A stretch of 64,000 nt of DNA from Immersiella caudata (lineage: Eukaryota; Ascomycota; Sordariomycetes; Sordariales; Lasiosphaeriaceae): positions 930,001 through 994,000 of the forward strand of contig JAULSU010000005.1 in the NCBI GenBank assembly GCA_030512335.1, read 5' to 3'. The position numbers and the translations under genes are program-made. The notes beneath the pieces are model-generated. The model worked only from the letters and a program-made list of their open reading frames with translations. It was not told the DNA's origin and did not search any database. Positions 22,280 to 33,099 of the stretch are shown one piece after another; the stretch's first letter is position 1; every line of letters begins with the position of its first letter.

Positions 22280-23496
22280 TTAGTAATAAAACCCGCCTGC
22301 CTCATCAGTGCTCCCGTGCGCGTAGTCTGCCCCAGCCGCCCAAAACGCATTGTCGAAATCGTCCGTCTCCGAGTACCCCAAGCCGTCATCTCCCTCGATG
22401 GGATCCAATTCCATTGCCGTCGTGCCGTACGTTGGCAGCGGAGGATAATAATAGAATGGCGCAACCTCCTCCTGGCCGACAGCGCATCCTCGAGCATTCT
22501 CGAGCCAGGCTGCTTGACGTTCATCCTCAAATCGACGCACCTCCTCCTCAGCCAGGGTCTGGCCATCGTTCCACGAACCGCCCGCCGCCGTCCCAGCGAA
22601 CGCGTGCTCCGCATGTTGGTTCGCGGGGCCATCGGGCGGTGTTCCGGTCAATGTTTGCCGAAAGCCCGGGCAGCGCGTTGATCTCCGGTGTTTCTCAAGG
22701 TTGTCCTTGCGCCCTCTGGCGGTCTTGTGTGTGCAACCGGACTTTCCGCAGAGGACTGGCTCCTTGCAATCTCTCCTCTTGTGGCCCTTCAGAAGCTTTT
22801 CCAGCTGTCGGGGATCGTCGAGATCGTGCTTGGGCTTATAGGAGCATCTTGGATCCTCGCAGAGCCTGCAAATGCTAGCCGAACTTGATGATGTGGTGTC
22901 CTGTTTGCTGGATCGTCTTGTCGCGGCGGAAATGGATGCTTGGTACGAGACCGCCAGTTGGCTCACCTCAGAGCCGAGTGGTTGCTGGGGTTGAACAACA
23001 TCGCCATCGGAAAACGGCCGAGAACGCGGGACCGGGCCATCGGACCGGTACTCGGACGGCAGCGTTGGTTGGGAGTATGCACCCCTTGAACGAAAACGAT
23101 CTGCGAAGAAAGCGACATCCCCATACGTGCTGGGTTCCTGGAACAAGAACTCCGAGGACGGCACATATTGGGGGAAAGTTATTCGGAAGTCCGCAGAAAT
23201 CGAGTTGGGAGAACCGAAGGCATCAACGCCCGTGGAAGCGGGACTTGACCAAAGGTAGCTATGCTGTGCGCCGGCGCCACTGCTGCTGCTCTCTGGGGTT
23301 AGCCAGGCGGAGACGGTAACGACAGAGGTGAAGTGGCGTACCCAGAGAGGCGCGATGGTGAGGTTTCAGAGAGTGGATAGACAGCATGGGTTTCTTTGCC
23401 ACGAACTGCGGGAGAGATGCGACGTTGCGACGGGCTCCAAGATTGTGTGACTTCTGGAAGCCGAGAGGGTCGCTGCTGGTGGGACGATGGATTCAT
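22280..23496 (-). CDS. zinc-finger protein, local family member 4
   Basis: Two exons, 23342-23496 and 22280-23285, give 386 aa. The long open frame alone begins at GTG. An upstream ATG frame (MNPSSHQQRP, similar to MTSLAHRQQRP of member 2) joins it through a 56-nt intron with donor GTACGC, branch GCTAACC and acceptor GCAG; neighbouring AGs 3 nt away on either side are also in frame. Finger 1 is divergent (CEDPRCSYKP... GHKRRDC); finger 2 is C-x4-C-x14-H-x5-C (CGKSGC... RGRKDNLEKHRRSTRC). A helix with EEEVRRFEDERQAAWLENA and an acidic tail rich in Asp, Tyr and Phe follow, ending DEAGGFYY, close to EAGFYHSF of member 1. The acidic/aromatic tail would suit an activation domain (inference). Confidence 0.75.
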
Positions 23497-26400
23497 CGCG
23501 TAAGGAGGCACCGGCACCTAGCGGAGCAACGCCGGGATGACAACGAAAGGAGTGTCATGATGGACGAGGAATACAGTGTCTGGCCTGGAACCGATTTATA
23601 TCCGCAGCGCACCCTATGGCAAGGGATGGCGGAAGGTCGTCTTGCATCAGAACGCGGGAGGTTTTTGCGGAGGAGCTGACCCTATCCTAGACAGGAGGTT
23701 GAGCTTGGTCAACACCTTTGAGCTGTAGGTATGTGGCATCCAGGGTCGGCATTGGAGATCCCAAGCTCCCACTAGCCCAGGTCGGTATGGCAGGCAGTTC
23801 CGGTCTAGGATTTCGCGGCATCCTCGGGCCTCAAGTCGTACAACCGTTCGCAATTGCATAGAAACCGCTGGCGAGGAAGTGCCTAGGTATGTATTTCAGG
23901 TATCAAGTGGTGGTGGAGACAGGGCGCTTGTGACCGCGCTACCCTCCGCTCGGCCTGCATCCCCTCAAGCTCGAGGTCGACAGCAAGCTGGGCATATTAT
24001 CAGGAGACCGATCCAGGAATCGGGAGGAAAGCCCACCGGATAACACTCCTTGGTGCCCGCGGATACGTGGCCCGATGCGAGTTGACCCGCTTTGCAGGAC
24101 GATGCGGTGGTCTGAGGTGGCCGAAATGGAAGACCTGGAACTGAGGCTCAAGGCCTGGGCGGGGTTCAGAACAGCGGAGTACTTGGAGAGCTGTGCGGGC
24201 ACTGTGCGAGCTTGAGCGGGATGACGCAGGTGGTCCTGATTTCAGGGCTAGCTGCTCGCGCAACGTCAAGAACAATTCACTGTCCGGCGTAGGTACCTGC
24301 GGTGTACCTCCAGGCGATGTCTGCTATCCTCGATGCTCAGGCGGATGAGGGGTTCAAGAAGCTGCAATGGGGGCGAGGGGGACGGGCAGCGCGCCCAGAG
24401 TGGAGATGAGAGCAGACGAGCCAGAGCTCCGGCACTGGTCAGCCTAGATGGCGCGTCGATGAGATATCTGGAGAATTGGTTTCAAGCCAGACACACATGC
24501 AGCTGGTGTTGGATCTGGGTTGCAAGTGCTCAGCTCCTTGTCCAAGGTCCTGACCCCTGCCCCTCCTACAGCCACCCCTGTTTCCGGACGCGAACAGGGC
24601 CCCGAGCAAGGTACCAACTGGACGTCAGTTCTCATCTGCATCGAGGCGCAGGACGGGAGGTCTAGAGCTGCTGACCTCGCATGAAAAGGCAGCTCATGCA
24701 ACACCGCTCCAGATCAACGCGAAAGTTCTGAAGATCAGGGCTAATAGCTTGGTGCCATGTAGCGTTACGACGCTAGTTCAAATGGGGGATGTCGCGCGAT
24801 GGGCTGCAGCCCTGAGGGATCCTCTAACGCGCACTGTTGCGCGCCCAGTTGACGTGCAATCACTTATTTTCTCCGAACGGCATGCGGTATTCGCAATGGG
24901 ACGTCGACCTCGGGCCTCTCCCTATTACCAAAATTCGTCTCTGGGATTTCAGCTCCTGGCGCGCCGTTCCATTGTTCCTCATCCACACATTGCAGCAATT
25001 CGAGTAGATCCCTGAAGTAATTACAAGTAGAATCCGGCGATATTTTGCCGCGTGCCGCGCCTGCGCCAACATTTGGGAATGGCTCCGTTTTTGCAGTTTC
25101 AATCATCGGGATCTTGAAACTGGACCTGGCCGGTAATTGGTCACGGCTGGGGAGGCCCTCACCTAACTGCGCACCCTTCTTTCGCCGCTTAGGTTTGTCG
25201 GGTGAGTTTGGGCCTGATGCACACCCATCGTCACAAACTAGGCGTGCATTTCGCGATCAAATTGAAGTTGCAATTGCCATTTATGGTAGTTGAACTCATG
25301 ATGGATCACCCCTCATAGGCTCGCATCTCCCGTCGTGGAGGGGTGCGAAGATCCGTGTCGGGTAAGCAGCCAACTTCCCGACGCGGCTCAACCAGACGCC
25401 TGGCTCCTCACTGTGTGGTCTAATGGATTATTTCGTTTCTCAGGTCACCGTGCAACTGCGACATCGGTGAATGGCGCCCTGATGTCAATCGCGACAAGAA
25501 GGGACATGGGGTGCGCGGCTACGGCTTCAACTGCAGTTCGGATGACAGCTCGTATCCATGCAACTGTCCCCCATTTCTATCGAGTAGGGGACCGTTGCCG
25601 TGGCTTTTGGGCAGATACACATGCGGTGTGGTTTTTGTTGGCTGTCATGACTCGAGCTGTCTCCGCTCATTCGATTACGGAGCAAGGCGGCGCCCATTTA
25701 GAGGCCGGCTCCCTGCCGCAGGCTCCACGCATCAGAGGCGCAGAGTGGGGGGGTGGGGGGTAGCTCATTGTCACACATCGGTACCTCACCATCCGGGTGT
25801 CTGTCTGTCTGTCGCGGATTGTGCGACTTGGGCGGTGAATAAGTTGTGCCAGACCGAGAGCAACAAGGAGATCCTGCGAGTGCTTGGACCTGCACAAGCC
25901 CTCACGAATCCGAATCCAACGCTGTCTATCATAAGTGGTCTGCTGCGTGACTCGTTATTTGCCTTGCAGTTGGGCGCCTCCTCAAAGCCCCACGGAGGCA
26001 CATTTACCCACCCACAAACCGTTAATAATTGGTTTTGGGGCGTGTGGAAGGTGCAACGGGAGGAAGATTGCGAGACAACCGCCTTCGCTGTTTGACATGG
26101 CGATCCTGTCATCCGGCGAGCCTCCAATCTAGGTCTCCGGGTGACGGACAACCGACGCCAGACCGTAATTACCCTAACCCCCTAGACAACCGTTCAGCAC
26201 CCCCTTGGGTGCTAAAATTGCAGTGATTCAACAATCACCTTAGGTTTTCTGCTCCAAATAGAAAAATCCTCCAATCAAGCTGTCCAGTTGATTATGATGA
26301 TGTCATTGGTTGACCTGCATATGCAAACGATTATAAGCCTTCACAACAGTACTGTTTATAAAGAAACCCAGCCGATTATTACTTGTGGCTGACTTTCCCT

Positions 26401-27433
26401 CAATGTGGCTAATGACTTTGGATTTAGATTGTGGCTAGCGGCATGACCGCTTTGTGATGTGATGGTTTGGCTGCGAACTTTGTCAGGATGTCAGGACTCA
26501 ATCATAGTTTCGCAGTGATTTTAGTGGCATGTTGTACTGGCACCTAGTGAGAGTGCTGGCTTGATTGATTGTGGAAAAGTGGTGCCCGAGAAAGTCTGGT
26601 TCCCCAGCAGCCCAGCCTACCACTTGGCCTAGCTCAGGGGTTTCGGAGTTCAAACACAGTTTGATGGTTGTGCTGAATTTAGTGGAAGCCGGAAAGGACT
26701 AATTAAATGCTACCTTTTGTTGAAACCGAAGACCCGCCTATCTCAGGCTGCAACTCAATTTTGGTATGCATAATGGCGTGAGTAAAAGAGCAAGACAAGT
26801 CCACAGCTCACAAACATCTCCTATCTCGCGAACATAGACATGCGTTACTCATTGCATTGAAGATCAAAAGAGCTATGATATGAGGTATAGGATGCGTTGA
26901 ATTCATACGCTGCATAGATATCTGTTGAGCTTTGATAAGGTATATACCAACTCTAATCGTAGTAACGCTTCCTATGCGGTGTTCCGTCACGCACTTGCAT
27001 CTGTCATTGCAGATAGATTAAGCTGCACCTACGACAACCTAACCGCTCGTAGCTAGCACCCACTGCTGTAACTTCTGAACTAGGGATACCTGACTCCCCG
27101 GCATTCCCTAGGTGGGCAGGAACTGACAGGTACCCACCCATCTGCACTGGAACCTTGCATGTCTGGCTCTTGGCATGCGTTGATACTGCTGCTCCCTTCT
27201 GCTTACGACTTATCATCATGCGTCCCCGGATACATCCCCGGACGAGTTCTGCAGCTCTTGACGAATCCAGGTCTCCTTGTGCGGGGCCCAAATCTATCCC
27301 GGCTGCACCACCCGCAGCTGCCCATGATCCGAAACTACTGCGACAATGGCATAAAGGAAAACAAACTGCCCGACCACGGGGCTTCCCCCCTTTCTAATCG
27401 TTCTTCAAGACTTGCTGAGCAACAATCGCCATC
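23497..27433. other. gene desert, nothing recognised
   Basis: A TATA-like GGATATAAATC (minus strand, near 23593-23603) lies about 100 bp upstream of zinc-finger gene 4. The next 3.8 kb hold no recognisable gene; 26230-27010 is comparatively AT-rich. A short TGTC microsatellite lies at about 25799-25813. Confidence 0.45.
23593..23603 (-). promoter_or_regulatory. TATA-like element of zinc-finger gene 4
   Basis: GGATATAAATC on the minus strand, about 100 bp upstream of the ATG at 23496. Confidence 0.45.
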
Positions 27434-28474
27434 ATGTTCGTCGGCCCCTCTCCCCGCAAAGACAATGTCATCGAGTCCATCTCCTTCGTCACTCCTCATG
27501 ATGACAGCTACCCAGCGATCTCGCCCAGCAACTTCGACCTCGCCGGCAAGTCGGTCCTGATCACTGGTGCATCCCGCGGCATCGGCAAAGTCACTGCCCT
27601 CCGCTTCGCCATGGCCGGCTGCTCCAAGATTGTTCTCATTGCCCGCTCCCCTCTCGACAGCGTCGTCACCGAAGTCCTCGCCGCCGCCCAATCCGCCAAC
27701 CGCCCACCCCCGACTGTCTTGCCCCTTTCTCTTGACGTCTCCTCCCTTTCCGCCGTGCAATCCGCCATCTCCACTGTCACCGAAACCTTCAATGGCGTCC
27801 TTGACATCCTCATCTCCATGGCTGGTAATCTCACCGACTGGGTTCCCATCGGCGATTCAAACCCCCTTGAATGGTCCAACACCATTGATGTCAACCTCAA
27901 GGGCCTGTACTACTGCGTTCGCTCGTTCTTCCCGCTTCTCCTTTCCTCTGAGCTGAAGCTCATCCTCGTCACGTCCTCCATTGGCGCGTTGGGTTGCAGT
28001 ATGTCTGATTGTTGATATTCTCGCCCCTTTCCTCTACAATCCCATTGTTCAAGCACAAAGAAAGAGAGGAGTCACCGTTGAGATGTCGGGCACCGCACAT
28101 CTTGGGGGAAAGTCAACAGCTAACACCAACCACCAGGCCCCGGCGGATCTGCATATCAAATGTCCAAAATCGCGTCTGCCCGCTTCGCGGAGTTCCTAGA
28201 CCAAGAATATCACACACAGGGACTCCTCCCCATCGCGATACACCCCGGGAATGTCGCAACGCAGATTGGGTTGAGCCTGCCGAAGCATTTGCACGAGTAC
28301 TTGACGGATAAGCCGGAGATGGCGGGGGATTTCATGGTTTGGTTGGCGAGTGAGAGGCGGGAGTGGTTGGCGGGGAGGATGGTGTTTGCGAATTGGGATG
28401 TGGGGGAGTTGGAGAAGAGAAAAGATGAAATTTTGGAAAGGGATCTGTTGAAGTTTGGGTTTCGGTTGGGGTAG
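27434..28474 (+). CDS. short-chain dehydrogenase/reductase (classical SDR)
   Basis: Two exons, 27434-27998 and 28137-28474, give 300 aa. The 138-nt intron has donor GTATGT, a GCTAACA branch and acceptor CCAG, and closes in phase to give GCSPGGSAYQMSK. The Rossmann motif TGxxxGIG is present (LITGASRGIG, about residues 45-54), as are DVNLKG, the catalytic Ser in VTSSIGA, and YxxxK as YQMSK. The usual NNAG after strand 4 reads SMAG here. The ATG context (CCATCATG) is good. Substrate cannot be told from sequence; the family reduces or oxidises small alcohols, ketones or sugars with NAD(P)H. The coding strand turns from C-rich to G-rich in exon 2. A MITE sits 11 bp after the stop. Confidence 0.88.
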
Positions 28475-28485
28475 GTGGAGCGTAG

Positions 28486-28711
28486 CAAGCGGTGGACAAA
28501 ATAAAACGCACCGCGAATGATAGGCGGCCTGTGCAGACGATGAGAGCCTAACAGGAATTCATGAAAATCCTTCGGCATCTGTTAGGACGATATCGTCAGG
28601 AGATAAGGAAGTGGCGTGACGGTACTTCGAGATACATGTCACACAAGCGCCTCCTAGTCATCACCGAAGTACCGCGAGGTACGCAGTGCAGTTTATTTTG
28701 TCAACCGCTTG
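28486..28711. mobile_element. MITE copy 2 (226 bp), 5-bp target duplication
   Basis: Nearly identical to 10525-10751, differing by a few substitutions and one indel. The flanking CGTAG occurs directly before the left end and directly after the right end, a second independent 5-bp target duplication. It is inserted just behind the stop codon of the SDR gene, so it could supply part of that gene's 3' untranslated region. Confidence 0.88.
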
Positions 28712-29073
28712 CGTAGGTACCCGGGCCGGCCGGGTGCGGAGTTGACGCGGAGTGAGTGCGGGAGGACGACGTTGGGTGTGGGATGATGAACTATGGCGGT
28801 TTTAATAATGTAAAATCTCCTAACTGATTCGTTTCCATTGAGACATTCTCCCAACTGGGGGGGTAGGCGCGCTCATATCCGCGGGTTTGGGTTCAGCTGC
28901 GGAGCTGTGAAGTGCGGGAAGGTGCGAGTATCTGGCCATTTGGATCGGTGGCCAACCAGATCCCGTTCCGCGTGCCCCTCATGCGCTTACGGTTCCACGG
29001 TTTCGGTTCTGACGACAAGTCTTGCGCACTTCTACCCTCTTTTCTCTCCGAAGACACTTCATCCGATGTCTAA
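28712..29073. other. upstream region of the HET-domain gene
   Basis: No gene. Presumed promoter and leader of the HET-domain gene; an in-frame TAA directly precedes its ATG. Confidence 0.5.
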
Positions 29074-31353
29074 ATGCAATCCCAGGCGGAGTCAAGCGAT
29101 GACTCTCCTATTCCTCGAGCCAAGTCCAGCTCTTCTTCCAGGCTACCCCGCAATGCGACGGTTACCGACAAGGGGCGCAAATCAAGACTACCAGCCAGGC
29201 AAAGGCAAAAATCTGCTCCAGCAGAGCCAAAAGAGACTCAAGCCCCTCAGTCCCGCTCCTACGAGCCCCTTCCAGACGGAAATTACATTCGATTGCTGCA
29301 AATCGCCCAACCCACCACAAGTTCTGCATCCGAGACAATATCAGTCAAGTTGACCCCGTTTCCACTTGACGCGGCTCCCCGGTTCTGGGCTCTCTCCTAT
29401 ACTTGGGGTCCTCCTCGGTATGGCCCGGAGTATGAGCACTACGAGACCACCCGCCGAACAATCGAATGCAATGGCCGACCTGTTGAGATCAGCGAGAATC
29501 TCTACCAATTTCTACTGCAGGCCAGAGACTCGCGGCTATTCATCCACCAGGATCCCGGGACGAGTTCAGACACGCCTGAATCGAGGGAGCCGTTTGCCCA
29601 TCTCTCTCAGCTACCCAGGGAGTTGGTCAAGAGTGGAAGGAAGGCTCCAGGCGGCTCGGTTCCACTTGGCCGGGATGCGTATCTCTGGGTTGACGCTCTT
29701 TGCATCGATCAGAACAACCTCGCCGAGAAATCTCTCCAGGTCGGGATGATGGGCTCTATCTATGGCTCGGCTGAGCGGGTTCTCATCTGGCTTGGTCCGC
29801 GGAAGCCAAGCAGCGACGTGATGTGGGCCATGGAGGAATTTACCCCAGCCCTCTACAGCATGGTATCCGGGGATGCAAACGGGTTCTACAAGAAGAGGAG
29901 CCTTGCTCTCACCGACCATATCTTCATTCGGGAGCTTGGCGAGGAGGCATGTGAGCGGTGGATGTCCTCCCTCTACGTGCTGGTGTCCTTCTTCTCGAGA
30001 AGTTGTTGGTTCTCTCGTGGCTGGGTTGCACAAGAAGCGTTCGCCCTGCCAGTTGATTCGGTTGCAGTCCTTGCTGGGGGGAAAGCCATTCGATTTGAGC
30101 AGGTGTTGCAGCTCATTCGCATCCTCGACCACCACTTCTCTTTCTCCGGCCTGCTACCAATATTTTCACGGGGCCAGCACAGCGATCCAGATGACAAGGG
30201 GTTCTGGGCAGACTCGAGCACCTTAACGGATTTACGAAGATTCGCCTTGATTCATAATCACCTAGAGATCAACAAATCGACAGATCGGCCGTGGGAAGCA
30301 ACCCTAGGACTTCTCGACAAGATGTCTGCGCTCAAGTTTGCTGACGCAAGAGACCATGTCTACGGATGCCTGGGTCTAATACGAATGATGTTGGGCGAGG
30401 TCAGGAATCTCATGAACCCAGACTATGGAGTCGCCCCCGAGGAGGTATTCAAGAAAACCGCAGTCCTAATCCTGCGAGGACTGCCCAATCTTGACGTCTT
30501 CTTCTCGTTCCTTGGTCGCCACGAGGAGCATGGCCCGAATTCTAGGAGAGCCATCCCGCTTCCATCGTGGGTTCCAGACTTCAGCACTCGGAAGCGAGAA
30601 AATACTTTGTTCCGACCACTACGGCTAGACTGCAGCTCCAGCCCTAGCCAAGAACCTTTTGCTGAGATCAAGGAGGATGCGCTCCTTGTTGAAGGTGTTT
30701 GTTACGACACGATCTCGGACGGCATGTACATCGGTGGTGTGTCTGCAAGGAGGCACCTGCGAGGCGACTGGCTTCTTGACTACCTGTTCAGGGACGGGCC
30801 TTACCCCTTCGGTAATCAGACTCGCGAAGCGGCTATGCTGGAGACACTGTCAGTGGCTTCGCAGTTTCAATCCTCGGGATCGCTGTCCGCAGCCAGAAGC
30901 GCAAGGGAGTGGTACGCCTTGACATTGTCAAGATGTTTCCTCGAAGAGGAGGGCGACATCGACGAGTTCTTCGCTTCAAAGATCAGCTCTCTGCAGGGAC
31001 CACGACCGTGGCTGCCCACATCCGACATGGTTCTCAAAATGATGGGGTTAGACGATGCCCGCTTTCTTGAGGCTAGAAACCGCAACGATTGGCATCAACT
31101 AACGAAGAGCAATACAGTGGGAAGGTCAATCTTCGAGACAAAAAAGGGGCATCTCGTCCTTAGCCCCCGTGTTGCCAAATCCAGAGATGAGATCTGGTTG
31201 ATGAGGGGGTCCCGCCTGCCCATTATCCTCAGGCCGGACAGGAAGCGGCAGGGTTGTTACACCATCTTGGGCGTGGCATATGTCCACAGGCTGGAAGTGG
31301 GGAAGGCCATGGGCGAACTCTCCCCGAACTTTCAACGAATTGGACTAGTCTAG
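29074..31353 (+). CDS. HET-domain (heterokaryon incompatibility) protein
   Basis: A single exon of 759 aa; the ATG at 29074 follows an in-frame TAA. After a basic, Ser/Pro-rich N-terminus, the HET domain starts with FWALSYTWG (about 104-112), continues with YLWVDALCIDQNN (203-215) and VLIWLG (236-241), and ends with SRSCWFSRGWVAQEAFA (308-324). These are the three signature blocks of the Pfam HET family, whose members trigger growth arrest and cell death when incompatible strains fuse. The C-terminal 400 residues are family-typical and have no repeats such as WD40, so partner recognition, if any, is not obvious. Which allele or partner it answers to cannot be inferred. Confidence 0.93.
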   Translation: MQSQAESSDDSPIPRAKSSSSSRLPRNATVTDKGRKSRLPARQRQKSAPAEPKETQAPQSRSYEPLPDGNYIRLLQIAQPTTSSASETISVKLTPFPLDAAPRFWALSYTWGPPRYGPEYEHYETTRRTIECNGRPVEISENLYQFLLQARDSRLFIHQDPGTSSDTPESREPFAHLSQLPRELVKSGRKAPGGSVPLGRDAYLWVDALCIDQNNLAEKSLQVGMMGSIYGSAERVLIWLGPRKPSSDVMWAMEEFTPALYSMVSGDANGFYKKRSLALTDHIFIRELGEEACERWMSSLYVLVSFFSRSCWFSRGWVAQEAFALPVDSVAVLAGGKAIRFEQVLQLIRILDHHFSFSGLLPIFSRGQHSDPDDKGFWADSSTLTDLRRFALIHNHLEINKSTDRPWEATLGLLDKMSALKFADARDHVYGCLGLIRMMLGEVRNLMNPDYGVAPEEVFKKTAVLILRGLPNLDVFFSFLGRHEEHGPNSRRAIPLPSWVPDFSTRKRENTLFRPLRLDCSSSPSQEPFAEIKEDALLVEGVCYDTISDGMYIGGVSARRHLRGDWLLDYLFRDGPYPFGNQTREAAMLETLSVASQFQSSGSLSAARSAREWYALTLSRCFLEEEGDIDEFFASKISSLQGPRPWLPTSDMVLKMMGLDDARFLEARNRNDWHQLTKSNTVGRSIFETKKGHLVLSPRVAKSRDEIWLMRGSRLPIILRPDRKRQGCYTILGVAYVHRLEVGKAMGELSPNFQRIGLV

Positions 31354-31389
31354 CAAATACACCACACTCGGAGCACTACCATCAGCCTT

Positions 31390-32060
31390 CCTCTTGCCCC
31401 TGGCCTTCTCTGACAAAGCCACACTCCCCTTCATTGTCTTCTCATTCCACTTCAACGCCATGGGTCTCGCCGTAGTAATAACCACCATCAACATCCACCG
31501 CTCGCTCGCTCAAGACCCCCGTCACCCCAGCCCCGTTAAACTCCATCGTATACGCCACCTTCAACCACTTCAATCCCTTCGGCCACCTCAACTCCGCCAG
31601 CGCTTCCTCCTCCTTTTCATCTTACTCCTTTTCCTCTTCCTCATCGTGCCTCACTAAAACATACTCCCCATTAACCTTCCTCCATTCAAACCCCTCCCTC
31701 CTCACATTCCCCCCTGCCCAACCTCAACCTCCCACCCAAACGCCACCCCCTTCTCCGTCCTAACCGTCACAGCATGCATCACCTCCTCGGCCAAATCCCC
31801 CCTCGTCCCTTCAATTTTCGGCATCAACACCAACACTCCTCGGGTTCAACGCATACACTGCAGAACTAGTCTGGCTCTCATCCCCCGCGGCAGCGAGCAA
31901 GGGGTCTTTGCGACTGGGCCCGTTGTGCACGACTACACTTGGGCGAGAACGGAGTGGGCTGGAGAGGGAGTAGCCTGTATCGACTTCGAGGTTAAAGAGT
32001 GGGAGGGTAGGAGAAGAGGAGGGGCTCATGGTTTCAGCGCCGGTGACGGAGAGTTCGTAA
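31390..32060 (-). pseudogene. decayed unrecognised protein gene with frameshifts
   Basis: The minus strand reads as protein in pieces: TYELSVTGAETMSPS to LAAAGDESQTSSAVYALNPR, then, after a frame change near 31840, EEVMHAVTVRTEKGVAFGW, then after another change EGFEWRKVNGEYVLVRHD, a stop, and LRWPKGLKWLKVAYTMEFNG. Codon-like composition (C-rich then G-rich) agrees with a former gene. The FEWRK...YVLVR pattern faintly recalls the Tubby/LURP-like C-terminal domains found in fungi, but I do not recognise it with confidence. At least two frameshifts and several stops make it non-functional. Confidence 0.5.
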
Positions 32061-33099
32061 GTGCAGTAGGCTGTTGGGACCGGAGGGCAAGAGGTGTGGA
32101 GGGCGAAGGGGGATGGAGCTAAGTTGGATTACCGGGGAATTGGTCTGGGGCGATGGGGCTGGGCGTAGCGGAGGAGGCTGGGGTGTAGGCTGGGGGTGGA
32201 AGGTCTGGTTGTGGGTTTTCGTCTGTGGCGGGACCGGGGATGGGGAGAGGTGATTTTTTGTCTTGTTTGGATTTCATTTTGGGTTTAGGGTTGGGTATTA
32301 GGATGTTTGGATGGCGGTCTGTTGTGGAGAGTCTGTTGTCTCAGGGGTTGATGCGGGCCGAACGAGGTACGCAGAACCACGAAAAAGAGGACGAATATCA
32401 CCTCAATTTATGAATACTAGAGTGTTTTTCCCTCACTGGAAATCGCAACCACTACACAAATTATTCATCTCGCCTTCCCCTTAAGCAGCTGGTTTCTGTG
32501 GCGTCAGAGGGCGGCACTGCCGGATCCTGCGGGCACAGCCAAGAGCCACTGCTGCGCCCGACAAACTTGCAACACTCCGTCGCGGCCGCTTTCTTCTCGG
32601 TTCAGCTACGTGCATACGTTGCAGTGAGGCAGAACAGCGCGTATTGCCCAGTCGGTAGACGTCATGTGCGGCCAAAATAGCTTAGCCGGCAGTTGGGAAC
32701 AAGTGCTGACGGGCTTTGAGAGATGCATTGCTCAAACTTTGAACGGCGCCTGCTGTAGGAGCAGTTTGGCTTGGCTCTATAAAACAGTCCGCGTTGATGG
32801 ATCTGAGACCCTCTTTTGCCCACATCCGCCATGAGCGTCGCCTAATGTATGGTATTGAGGTATTTGGACGGCCATCTTCTGGTCATTCATGGACTTCATA
32901 GCCCGAATTTTGCCGAGTTTCTCTTCTGGCGGGGTGAGACGGATGCTCGCCACCATATCAGCACCACAATGGCCAACTCCCCTCAGTGATTCAACCCGAC
33001 CTACTGAAATCCGATCTCCCGGCGCCCTGGCTTTTCAGGGGCTCTGGCTGTGGGGATATGTGCCCGTGAGCGGGACAAAGCGGCAACCAAAAAAGCGTG
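32061..33099. other. no gene recognised
   Basis: The first 300 bp may continue the decayed minus-strand gene upstream (Pro-rich frame). The remainder has only short frames without motifs. Confidence 0.4.

Noticed and set aside
19915..26225. Shared GCTAAAATTGCAG string at about 19919 and 26210
   Set aside because: The match is only about 14 bp and the flanks differ, so no repeat element can be supported.
24333..26226. Several 60-190 codon frames on both strands
   Set aside because: Overlapping frames on both strands, no ATG context, splice pattern or family motif.
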